12,509 nt of DNA from Candidatus Bathyarchaeota archaeon (lineage in GTDB: Archaea > Asgardarchaeota > Lokiarchaeia > Sigyniarchaeales > Sigyniarchaeaceae). The notes beneath the pieces are model-generated. The model was given only the letters and a program-made list of their open reading frames with translations, did no database searches and was not told the DNA's origin. Both the position numbers and the translations under genes were made by a program. Positions 1 to 6,474 of the stretch are shown here, one piece after another. Numbering within the stretch: position 1 is the first letter of the stretch; every line of letters starts with the position of its first letter. The stretch is from NCBI GenBank assembly GCA_014729935.1, contig WJJB01000245.1:1-12509 (forward strand). Direction: 5' to 3'.

Positions 1-2
1 CT

Positions 3-359
3 ATGGAGAAACGCGATATCATCTCCCGCACCCTTGCCCCAACGAAACCTATCGAGAATGGCAAGGGTGTTATTGCCGGGATAGAGACAGAATCTGGCAA
101 AGCAACAAAAGGGAAGCTAAAAAAGATCAAGGATAGTTCAACTACAGGACCTATCTCGCGGGAAATTGATGAGGAGACGGCGCGTGAAGTTAATGTTGAG
201 AAACCAAAGGTATTTTGCATTGTATGCAATACCATGTTAAGCGGCACGAACTATATTTGCCCCTCCTGTGAAACAAAGTACTGCATGCGATGTGCCATCA
301 CCCTTTACGAACGAGGGGAACCATGCTGGACTTGCAAGCAACCCATGAATTTTGATTGA
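3..359 (+). CDS. Small RING-like (C4C4) zinc-finger protein
   Basis: This 118-residue protein has two parts. Residues 1-70 are rich in Lys, Glu, Thr and Ser and look disordered. Residues 71-118 form a compact zinc module with four CxxC pairs at C72/C75, C86/C89, C94/C97 and C108/C111, enough ligands for two zinc ions. The spacing (C-x2-C-x10-C-x2-C-x4-C-x2-C-x10-C-x2-C) resembles a RING/treble-clef cross-brace with Cys where classical RING has His. A role in protein interaction or ubiquitin-like transfer is possible but unproven, and a double zinc ribbon is the main alternative. There is no signal peptide or membrane segment, so it is probably cytoplasmic. The ATG at position 3 is the first visible start, but the gene could begin upstream of the window. 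It ends 13 bases before the convergent membrane-protein gene. A decayed homologue lies at about 1812-1991. Confidence 0.75.
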   Translation: MEKRDIISRTLAPTKPIENGKGVIAGIETESGKATKGKLKKIKDSSTTGPISREIDEETAREVNVEKPKVFCIVCNTMLSGTNYICPSCETKYCMRCAITLYERGEPCWTCKQPMNFD

Positions 360-372
360 ATATATCTTCCAT

Positions 373-1659
373 CTATTTTCCCTTGATATTCATTTCTTCC
401 TGTTTCAAGAGTTTCAATCTTTTCAGGATAAGGAAATCCGTTGCAATCAGGATTGCAATCATTAGAGGGCCATTCAGTGGGTTGATGAACCATAGAAAAA
501 AGGAAATACTTGGAATAAACACCATCACCTTTGACACTTTTCCAAACACTTTGCTTCTCGATCCTATCCAGAGAAGATTAGCACCTAGGAATATGAAAAC
601 GTGAATGGCCCAGAAGGTGGGGATGCACACGATAATCAGCAGGGAAACCACCATCAGCTTGTCAAATAATGATAGAGCGTCCCCCGCTTTCGAGAAAATA
701 AACATGTGTAATGGGATGGCAACGAGCATGGTTCCCAAGGTTCCGGCAATGAGAGGGACTGAAAATGTTTGGAAAAGGAATACACTAAACGTTCCCGTTG
801 ATCCCACGCCAGCAATTGCAGAACCACCATAGCCCAAGCGCGCGAGCTCAGCGCCAATGTCAATATTGATAGAGATGAAATCAGTGAATAATCGCGGCCA
901 CATCACCCACATGATGATATTCGGGATCTGCGCGATGGCGAGATAATAAACGTTATTGACGAACTTGCGCATGTCTTTCTTGAAAATGAACATGATGATG
1001 AATAACACGCTGGTTACCTTGAACGTGATTGCAAGACTCCACATGAGATACGAATATGGCTCTTTTTTATTGATATGAAAATACACCCCACCAAGGATGA
1101 AAAACCCACAGATCACGTCTGTCTGGCCGTGAAAGTATTCCACCACGTGCATGATGGCAAACATGTAACACGATGCGAGTAAGTATGGGTTTGAAAAAAT
1201 ACTGCCTCCGGCCATTTCCCTGAACCACTCATGCTTAGCAATCTTGATGATGAGATAACACGATCCCAAGTTCCAAATGAACAATAGAAGGGAAAACACG
1301 ATGAGGTTCAAGGTAAATTCATCTGGAATGAAGTAGAATGGCAGGTAATAGAAAATTCCCGAGGGAAGGTTCCTATATACCCATAATTGATCAACGGGTA
1401 TTCCTTCCTCTTGATACATCGTGCTTGGATCGACCAAAAAATTTTCCACGGCATCAATATACGTGTTATAGAAATCATTGACGAAACTTGACGATAACCC
1501 ATTTTGCCTGAAGATGAATACGAGGAATACAAGCCAATAAATAATAAGATTGAAGATGATGGAGAAGACAAATATCTTTCTCCCATTCTCGTGATTTCCA
1601 AGGAAGTTTCTCAAGAGATCAATCTTACTTGGAGTATCTTGTGAAGTCCCAGAATCCAT
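373..1659 (-). CDS. Multi-spanning membrane protein, GT-C-fold glycosyltransferase-like (copy 1)
   Basis: This is a 428-residue protein with about nine or ten hydrophobic segments. The first membrane span is near residues 29-50. A following outer loop holds an acidic residue in NDFYNTY (D62), and then YRNLP at 95-99. This order (acidic residue in the first loop, then a Tyr/Pro motif before the next helices) is typical of GT-C enzymes that use polyprenyl-phosphate sugars, for example GT87-like mannosyltransferases. HGQTD at 177-181 lies at the start of a helix and is another candidate active-site or binding element. The C-terminus is short and basic. The ATG at 1659 gives a sensible short cytoplasmic leader of about 28 residues. 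The gene is a clear paralogue of 1997-3187: both share YRNLP, NLGSCYLI, a WPxLxTDF segment and a DKLM motif in the same order. The family call is by pattern only, and the donor and acceptor are unknown. Confidence 0.7.
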   Translation of the reverse strand: MDSGTSQDTPSKIDLLRNFLGNHENGRKIFVFSIIFNLIIYWLVFLVFIFRQNGLSSSFVNDFYNTYIDAVENFLVDPSTMYQEEGIPVDQLWVYRNLPSGIFYYLPFYFIPDEFTLNLIVFSLLLFIWNLGSCYLIIKIAKHEWFREMAGGSIFSNPYLLASCYMFAIMHVVEYFHGQTDVICGFFILGGVYFHINKKEPYSYLMWSLAITFKVTSVLFIIMFIFKKDMRKFVNNVYYLAIAQIPNIIMWVMWPRLFTDFISINIDIGAELARLGYGGSAIAGVGSTGTFSVFLFQTFSVPLIAGTLGTMLVAIPLHMFIFSKAGDALSLFDKLMVVSLLIIVCIPTFWAIHVFIFLGANLLWIGSRSKVFGKVSKVMVFIPSISFFLWFINPLNGPLMIAILIATDFLILKRLKLLKQEEMNIKGK

Positions 1660-1702
1660 GTATATCAGTGGTTTCTTTGGTAGATCAATTTTATTGGGGA
1701 TT

Positions 1703-1712
1703 GTTTAATAAA
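1703..1712 (-). promoter_or_regulatory. TATA-like box for the copy-1 membrane protein gene
   Basis: On the minus strand this reads TTTATTAAAC, an AT-rich archaeal TATA-like element about 48 bases before the ATG at 1659. Transcription would start near 1682, giving a leader of roughly 20 bases. It is placed by eye, with no clear BRE, and AT-rich false positives are common. Confidence 0.3.
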
Positions 1713-1811
1713 TTACCAATCGGTCATTTTCCTTGGTGGAAGAACCTGACATTAACTTGCCTATCCATGAATGCGGTGATATTGTACCAGGAATCGGTTT
1801 ACCAAGGAACC

Positions 1812-1991
1812 ATGAATGAGCCAAGGGATCCCGAGCTCGTGGAAGAGTGATGCATAGTTTGCGAGGTTTCCCTTGAAGGTGCCAATTAGGTGTGTCCGAA
1901 ATGCAAAACGAGATATTGCATGCGTTGTGCAATCATGCTTGATGACAGGAACGAGTCCTGCTGGGTTTTCAAGAATTCATTGAAATTCTAA
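1812..1991 (+). pseudogene. Decayed copy of the RING-like zinc-finger gene
   Basis: Read in one frame, positions 1851-1991 reproduce the zinc module of the protein at 3-359. They start CIVC, continue with GAN-stop-VCPKC, YCMRCAI and ESCW, and end in a taa stop at 1989-1991. Two stop codons interrupt the frame: TGA at 1848-1850 directly before the first CIVC, and TAG at 1887-1889 where the intact protein has Tyr. The last CxxC has become CWVF, so the eighth zinc ligand is lost. The Lys-rich N-terminal part is not recognisable. The left boundary is set at an in-frame ATG at 1812 and is uncertain. The remnant ends 5 bases before the convergent gene at 1997, the same arrangement as the intact pair (13 bases). 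The rest of the 1660-1996 interval shows only the promoter of the left gene. Confidence 0.75.
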
Positions 1992-1996
1992 AGCGA

Positions 1997-3187
1997 TCAG
2001 GATGGTTCAGCTACCATGCTCTCGCGACTCTGTTTTAACACCTTGATCAAAATATATCCCAAGGGGATAACGTAAAACGGAGAGATGAAGGGAAAGTAAA
2101 ACCAAGGAGTGGTTGCCAATGTTGGGATGCCAAGAGTGATTGAAAGAGAGATTTTTTCACGATTTGAAATCAAGGATGATCTTACCGATGACCAAGTGAG
2201 AAATAATCCTGCGATGTAGAAAATGTGGGCGGTGGTGAAATCTGGCAAGATGGCAATGGTGGAAAGAGCAACAATCATGAGCTTATCCATCTTGTCTAGA
2301 TTGAACTTGTACAGGATATAGATTGTAAAAGGGGCTACCATGAACAATGTAGCAATGGCAAAGGGGACAATATCCGTGGAAAACAAGTAAGAAAATTCCC
2401 GCGAAATAGTTCCAGACACTGGATAAACAAGCGGCGCCCATTCAGTGGAGAAATGCACGTTGGAATTGAAGAAATCCGTGATGAGTTTCGGCCACGTGAG
2501 AAACATGATCATGCTAGGTAATTGGGGGATCGCGGCGTATATCATGTTTTTCATTAATTTTTTCCACGGCCGTTCCCAAATGAAAAAGAAAACCCACAGG
2601 AGTGGATTGAGCTTGAAAATGGCAGCAATGCTCCACGACATTACCGCCAAGTGTTTCCTTCCTTGCAAGTAGTAGTAAATTCCCACCAAGGCAAAAAATC
2701 CCGCTTGGGCGTGTGAATGGCCGAAAAGATATTCTAGACCATGCATCAAGAGAAGCATGTATGCTGCCATGAGGAAAAACGGTCGCTTGATGAGTATCGT
2801 TGCTCTTTCCTGCATGCATTCAAGCTGGCAGATGCTTGATATAAGGTAGCAGCTTCCAAGGTTGACGTAAAAAATGATTAGTGAATGAGAGAACAGGTTG
2901 AGAGCGTGCTGCCCCCCGATGTAATGGAAGATAACGAGATATAACATGTGGGCGGGGAGATTCCTGTATAGCGTGTGATCCGTATCAAAATAAATATTAG
3001 CTGGACGCTCAATGAATATTTCCGCTGTTTTCATGAAAACAGAGTAAAAGTCAATGGGCCCCCCAATCATGGGATTTTGCATGCGTGGCACCACGTTTCC
3101 AAGGAAATAAACTGCGAAATTCACTGCCACCGAAGCAATGAATAGCAACTTGCCACTCTTGATGAATTCAAGGAATTTCCAATCCAT
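1997..3187 (-). CDS. Multi-spanning membrane protein, GT-C-fold glycosyltransferase-like (copy 2)
   Basis: This 396-residue membrane protein has about nine or ten hydrophobic segments and is a paralogue of 373-1659. Matching landmarks in order are PIDFY (D46, first outer loop), YRNLP at 74-78, NLGSCYLI at 109-116, a WPKLITDF segment near 232-239, and MDKLM in the C-terminal half. It probably transfers a sugar from a polyprenyl-phosphate carrier outside the membrane, by analogy with GT-C families such as GT87. The HGQTD motif of copy 1 is GHSHA here (156-160), so specificity or activity may differ. I chose the ATG at 3187 because GGTGG lies just upstream as a possible ribosome-binding site. 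An in-frame TTG at 3205 would add six residues. The upstream region is shared divergently with the propeller gene. The exact substrate cannot be read from the sequence. Confidence 0.68.
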   Translation of the reverse strand: MDWKFLEFIKSGKLLFIASVAVNFAVYFLGNVVPRMQNPMIGGPIDFYSVFMKTAEIFIERPANIYFDTDHTLYRNLPAHMLYLVIFHYIGGQHALNLFSHSLIIFYVNLGSCYLISSICQLECMQERATILIKRPFFLMAAYMLLLMHGLEYLFGHSHAQAGFFALVGIYYYLQGRKHLAVMSWSIAAIFKLNPLLWVFFFIWERPWKKLMKNMIYAAIPQLPSMIMFLTWPKLITDFFNSNVHFSTEWAPLVYPVSGTISREFSYLFSTDIVPFAIATLFMVAPFTIYILYKFNLDKMDKLMIVALSTIAILPDFTTAHIFYIAGLFLTWSSVRSSLISNREKISLSITLGIPTLATTPWFYFPFISPFYVIPLGYILIKVLKQSRESMVAEPS

Positions 3188-3253
3188 GGTGATACCACCA
3201 GCCAACCACGCGATAGTATGATCTTGAGCTGGTATCTTTAATAAGGGAGAGAT

Positions 3254-3267
3254 TTTAAAGCTTTAAA
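3254..3267. promoter_or_regulatory. Perfect AT-rich palindrome serving as TATA element in a divergent promoter
   Basis: TTTAAAGCTTTAAA is a perfect 14-base palindrome between two divergent genes. Its centre is about 26 bases before the ATG at 3286, the distance expected of an archaeal TATA box for a leaderless transcript of the propeller gene. Because it reads the same on both strands it could also drive the membrane-protein gene starting at 3187, although a second TATA-like run on the minus strand near 3236-3245 is better placed for that gene. A dimeric regulator site is an alternative. Confidence 0.45.
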
Positions 3268-3285
3268 CCTGAAAACAAGCACGAG

Positions 3286-4947
3286 ATGTTTGGTAAAGCC
3301 AAGACCAAGCTTGCACTGCTCTCGGCGGTAATCCTTTCCGTGTTTTTCTTCGCTCAAGAAGGGGTTATTCCCGAAGCAAGTGCCTACATCTACTCCAATG
3401 ATAAAATTCTCTGGTCATACGAGACCCTTGATCAAGTCCATGACAGTCCAGCTATTGGTGATCTCGATGGCGATGGAATCATGGAAGTGGTCGTCGGTTC
3501 CCTCGATGGATTCGTGTATTGTTTCAATGGCATCACCGGGTCCGTGGAATGGACGTGTGCTACCGGTTCTGGTCAATGCGCAAGCATCGCACTTTCGGAT
3601 CTTGATGGTAATGGTAACTTGGAGGTTATAATTGGAAATCACGAGGGAATTGTATGCGTGTTGCATGCAAATGGGTCAAAAATGTGGCAATTCAACGCGG
3701 ATTTCACGATCTGGTCCAGCCCATCGGTGGGAGATGTTGATGGGGACGGCAAGATAGATTTGCTTGTTGGAACGCTCAATAATACCTTGTATTGCCTGGA
3801 GGGAATCAACGGTTCAATAAAATGGTTCAAGAAGCTTGGTGGTCCCATTATTTCGAGCCCGTTGCTTTATTCCATTTCAGGAACTGATTCCTTGCAGGGA
3901 TTAGTTGGAGCACATGATGGCTTGATATATTGCTTAAATGCATCTAACGGTGAAGTCGATTGGACATATACCACCAACGGGAGCATATATTCAAGCCCGA
4001 TTCTTGTTGATGTGGATAAGGACGCGGACATGGAAGTCCTATTTACCTCCTACGATTCAAAACTATATTGCCTTGATGCAACACTCGGAACGCTTGAATG
4101 GAATTATTCAACAGGAGACAAAACATGGTCCAGTCCCGCCGTTGCGGATTTAGATATGGATGGTAATCTTGAAGTGGTCTTTGGCTCTGATGATGGATAC
4201 CTTCACTGCGTTGATGGGATCTCTGGGTCGATCGAATGGAAGTACGAGACTGGAGATAGAGTTGCTTCCAGTCCCGCGGTGATAAACTTGGATGTTGATG
4301 ATGAATATGAAGTTATTTTTGGTTCGTATGATGGAAACCTGTATGCACTTGAAGGTGAAAGCGGGAGCCTCAAGTGGTTATTCAAGACGGGAGATTCCAT
4401 AGAATCAAGTATTTCTATTGCTGACCTGGATGGAGATGGCAAATTGGATATCGTGTTTAATTCTCACGATCATTTCGTGTACGCACTCAAGACGAATGCG
4501 GTCCCTTGGGATGTTCCATGGACTTGGTCCACGTTTCTTGGCTCACCCTTGCATTCTTCCCTGTATGAAGACACGGATTTGGATGGATTCCTCGACGACA
4601 TGGAAGTGTTCATGGGAACCAACCCGAGCAACAATGATACGGATGATGATGGCATTTCTGATGACCGGGAAGTGAAATACTACAACACCAATCCAACATT
4701 ACCTGATTCGGATATGGATGGTATTGATGATTTCGAAGAAATTTATTTACATGGAACAAATCCCTTGGTCATAGATACAGATGGCGACGGCCATTCTGAT
4801 GGCGTGGAAATTGCAGAAGACACGAATCCCTTGGATTTCCAGTCCTATCCAGTTCCACCCGGTGGAAAATTCGGCGTGATTGCCATCCTCATGATCATAT
4901 TCATTAGTTTTTTCCTCATTGCCGTGGGTGCAATGAAAATAAATTGA
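3286..4947 (+). CDS. Secreted, membrane-anchored eight-bladed PQQ/FG-GAP-like propeller with TSP3-type calcium repeats
   Basis: This 553-residue protein starts with a signal peptide (basic start, hydrophobic core about 9-22, likely cut after the ASA at 31-33). Residues 41-402 hold eight repeats of about 46 residues, each running from a W-x-(Y/F) strand through SSP to a DLDGDG-like loop, a VxxGSxDG strand, YCL and a GxxGS turn. This is a beta-propeller that combines PQQ-type and FG-GAP/VCBS features. Residues 429-515 carry four Asp-rich thrombospondin type 3-like repeats (DTDxDG, then TNP), probable calcium sites. A PVPPGG linker leads to a single membrane span at about 529-549 and a three-residue tail (KIN). 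The protein should sit outside the cell, anchored at its C-terminus, as an envelope or binding protein. No catalytic residues are evident. The ATG at 3286 is supported by a TATA-like box 26 bases upstream. Confidence 0.85.
   Translation: MFGKAKTKLALLSAVILSVFFFAQEGVIPEASAYIYSNDKILWSYETLDQVHDSPAIGDLDGDGIMEVVVGSLDGFVYCFNGITGSVEWTCATGSGQCASIALSDLDGNGNLEVIIGNHEGIVCVLHANGSKMWQFNADFTIWSSPSVGDVDGDGKIDLLVGTLNNTLYCLEGINGSIKWFKKLGGPIISSPLLYSISGTDSLQGLVGAHDGLIYCLNASNGEVDWTYTTNGSIYSSPILVDVDKDADMEVLFTSYDSKLYCLDATLGTLEWNYSTGDKTWSSPAVADLDMDGNLEVVFGSDDGYLHCVDGISGSIEWKYETGDRVASSPAVINLDVDDEYEVIFGSYDGNLYALEGESGSLKWLFKTGDSIESSISIADLDGDGKLDIVFNSHDHFVYALKTNAVPWDVPWTWSTFLGSPLHSSLYEDTDLDGFLDDMEVFMGTNPSNNDTDDDGISDDREVKYYNTNPTLPDSDMDGIDDFEEIYLHGTNPLVIDTDGDGHSDGVEIAEDTNPLDFQSYPVPPGGKFGVIAILMIIFISFFLIAVGAMKIN
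3406..4491 (+). repeat. Eight tandem propeller-blade repeats (coding, about 138 bases each)
   Basis: Repeat units begin near residues 41, 87, 132, 178, 224, 270, 316 and 362 of the propeller protein, a period of 45-46 residues. Repeats 1, 2, 3 and 8 keep a full DxDGxG calcium-type loop. Repeats 5-7 have partial versions, and repeat 4 (LYSISGTDS) has lost it. The repeats have diverged at the DNA level, so recent unit duplication is unlikely. Confidence 0.8.
4570..4830 (+). repeat. Four thrombospondin type 3-like calcium-binding repeats (coding)
   Basis: The repeats begin at DTDLDG, DTDDDG, DSDMDG and DTDGDG (residues 429, 451, 474 and 497 of the propeller protein). Each is followed by an acidic helix-like stretch and a TNP triplet. 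Such Asp-rich repeats bind calcium in known families and often form a rigid stalk between a globular domain and a membrane or wall anchor. Confidence 0.8.
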
Positions 4948-4967
4948 TTCTTCTCCCTTATTTTTTA
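4948..4967 (+). terminator. T-rich tract after the propeller gene
   Basis: A pyrimidine-rich run ending in TTATTTTTTA starts directly after the tga stop of the propeller gene. Archaeal RNA polymerase commonly terminates at such T tracts without a hairpin. It is placed by eye. Confidence 0.35.
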
Positions 4968-4970
4968 TCA

Positions 4971-4985
4971 CTTGAAGCATTCAAG
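4971..4985. promoter_or_regulatory. Short inverted repeat upstream of the first radical SAM gene
   Basis: CTTGAA-GCA-TTCAAG is a perfect 6-base inverted repeat with a 3-base spacer. It sits between the T tract of the propeller gene and the start at 5016. It could be an operator half-site pair, but sites this short also occur by chance. Confidence 0.2.
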
Positions 4986-5015
4986 ACCATGGAACTATTC
5001 CGGTAATGATGATTG

Positions 5016-6425
5016 ATGAAGGTTAGTCTAATCTTCCCGAATGGATTTCTCGGGCGACGGTTCCGCTGGGACTTACCCATGCATCCTCCACTATCATTGG
5101 CATACTTGGCATCGATCACCAAGGAGGCAGGGCACGATGTGCAGGTGGTGGATGCCATGGCGGAAAACCTCGGCTTAACACCACTTTTCAGCAGGCTGAA
5201 TCGTTTTCAACCGGATGTCATCGGTATCACCGCCAATGTTTCCGTTTCTCGTAAGGCGGAGCTCACTGCTCGTTACGCGAAAAAACTTTTCCCAAGAGCC
5301 ATAGTTATAATGGGAGGTCCTTGGGCCACCATTGAATATGACAAAGTGATGGATTCAGGTGATGCCGATATCGTGGTCCTTGGAGAGGGTGAAGAAACCC
5401 TTCGGGAATTGCTGGGATGCATCCACGCTCCTAAGAAATGGCACCTTGTTAAAGGAATAGCATTCAGGGATGAGAGTGGAAAGGTGGTTCTAACTCAAAG
5501 ACGTCAATTCATAGAAAATCTTGATATTTTGCCGTTCCCCTCATGGGAATTATTCCCTGATACTCGGAAATATAATTTCAATACCAGGGGGAATCCATTT
5601 TTTCCCGTCATGACATCACGTGGATGTCCATATGATTGCATGCATTGCACCAAGGTGGTTCACGGTTACAAATACAGGATGCGCTCACCGGAAAACGTGC
5701 TCGCTGAATTAGAATACCTGAAGGAGCGTTTTAACGTTAAGGTTATCAGTTTCGTGGATGACACGTTCACGCAAGACGTAACCCGGGCAGAAAAAATCCT
5801 TGACGGGATGATCCAGAAACGGTTGGGCATAAAATTTATGTTTTCCAACGGCGTGCGAGCCGACACCATCACCAGGCGCCTCGTGAAAAAACTAAAGGCC
5901 GCGGGGTGCTATTACGCGGGTATAGGGATTGAATCTGGAAATCAACGAGTCGTGAACCAGATAGGAAAGCGCTTGGATCTGAGAAAAGCAATCGAGGCAA
6001 TCAAGCTCTTCAGGAAACACGGGATCATCACCGGTGCCTATTTCATCTTTGGGCATCCACACGATACCAAGGAAACCATGATGGACACGCTCGTGTTTGC
6101 ACGCTCCTTGAATGCTGATTATAGCCAATTTTTCAAGGCAGTGCCGTTTCCCGGTACCAAGATGCACGAGTTAATTCAGGAGGAAGGGACATTCTTGCAA
6201 CGCCGGAAGGAATGGAACGTGGACGGGTATAACATGGCAACGGCAAGCTTCAAGATTTGGGATTGCAATCCTGATGACGTGGAAGAAGTATTCAAGAAAT
6301 CATACAGGTATTTCTACCTCAATCCAAGAAAGTTAATGACCTTGATTTCGCAAATCAGGTCCTTTCCAGAGATCAAGTGGTTCATCAAGTCCATCGTGCA
6401 GATTTTCTTAAAGAATCTGGTATGA
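5016..6425 (+). CDS. Radical SAM protein with N-terminal B12-binding-like domain (first of three)
   Basis: This is a 469-residue cytoplasmic enzyme. Residues 1-135 look like a Rossmann-type cobalamin-binding domain: MHPPLSLAYLA near 22-32, GG at 100-101, and LGEGEE at 122-127. No DxHxxG motif is seen, as is usual in this subgroup. The radical SAM barrel follows, with the iron-sulphur motif CPYDCMHC (C204, C208, C211), an FVDDTF segment and GIES at 304-307. The reaction would begin with reductive cleavage of S-adenosylmethionine. Family members methylate, cyclise or rearrange unactivated carbons, but the substrate cannot be read here. The last 45 residues are basic and aromatic/hydrophobic (FYLNPRK onward) and may touch the membrane. 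I chose the ATG at 5016 because the protein then begins MKVSLIFPN, the usual first strand. An in-frame TTG at 5013 adds one residue. The gene converges on a GT-C-like gene 49 bases away. Confidence 0.88.
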   Translation: MKVSLIFPNGFLGRRFRWDLPMHPPLSLAYLASITKEAGHDVQVVDAMAENLGLTPLFSRLNRFQPDVIGITANVSVSRKAELTARYAKKLFPRAIVIMGGPWATIEYDKVMDSGDADIVVLGEGEETLRELLGCIHAPKKWHLVKGIAFRDESGKVVLTQRRQFIENLDILPFPSWELFPDTRKYNFNTRGNPFFPVMTSRGCPYDCMHCTKVVHGYKYRMRSPENVLAELEYLKERFNVKVISFVDDTFTQDVTRAEKILDGMIQKRLGIKFMFSNGVRADTITRRLVKKLKAAGCYYAGIGIESGNQRVVNQIGKRLDLRKAIEAIKLFRKHGIITGAYFIFGHPHDTKETMMDTLVFARSLNADYSQFFKAVPFPGTKMHELIQEEGTFLQRRKEWNVDGYNMATASFKIWDCNPDDVEEVFKKSYRYFYLNPRKLMTLISQIRSFPEIKWFIKSIVQIFLKNLV

Positions 6426-6442
6426 ACCATCATCTCCCGCCT

Positions 6443-6455
6443 CTAAACTAAAAAC
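6443..6455 (-). terminator. T-rich tract after the third GT-C-like gene
   Basis: On the minus strand the spacer between the two convergent genes contains TGTTTTTAG followed by TTTAG, about 20-30 bases after the stop of the gene ending at 6475. It is a plausible archaeal T-tract terminator but is weak and placed by eye. Confidence 0.25.
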
Positions 6456-6474
6456 ATGATATTTGGCTACCTTT

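Noticed and set aside
1629..1850. A 73-codon plus-strand open frame upstream of the zinc-finger remnant as a separate gene
   Set aside because: Its 5' part overlaps the start of the gene at 373-1659 and its promoter, and it shows no domain. Only its last codons belong to the pseudogene frame.
1848..1889. TGA at 1848 and TAG at 1887 as selenocysteine and pyrrolysine codons in a functional zinc-finger gene
   Set aside because: Some Asgard archaea do use selenocysteine, but the intact copy has no Cys at the TGA position and has Tyr at the TAG position. The last zinc ligand is also lost. Decay explains all three changes more simply.
3406..4491. Regular spacing in this region as a CRISPR or DNA repeat array
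   Set aside because: The periodicity is about 138 bases, lies in frame and corresponds to protein propeller blades with diverged DNA.
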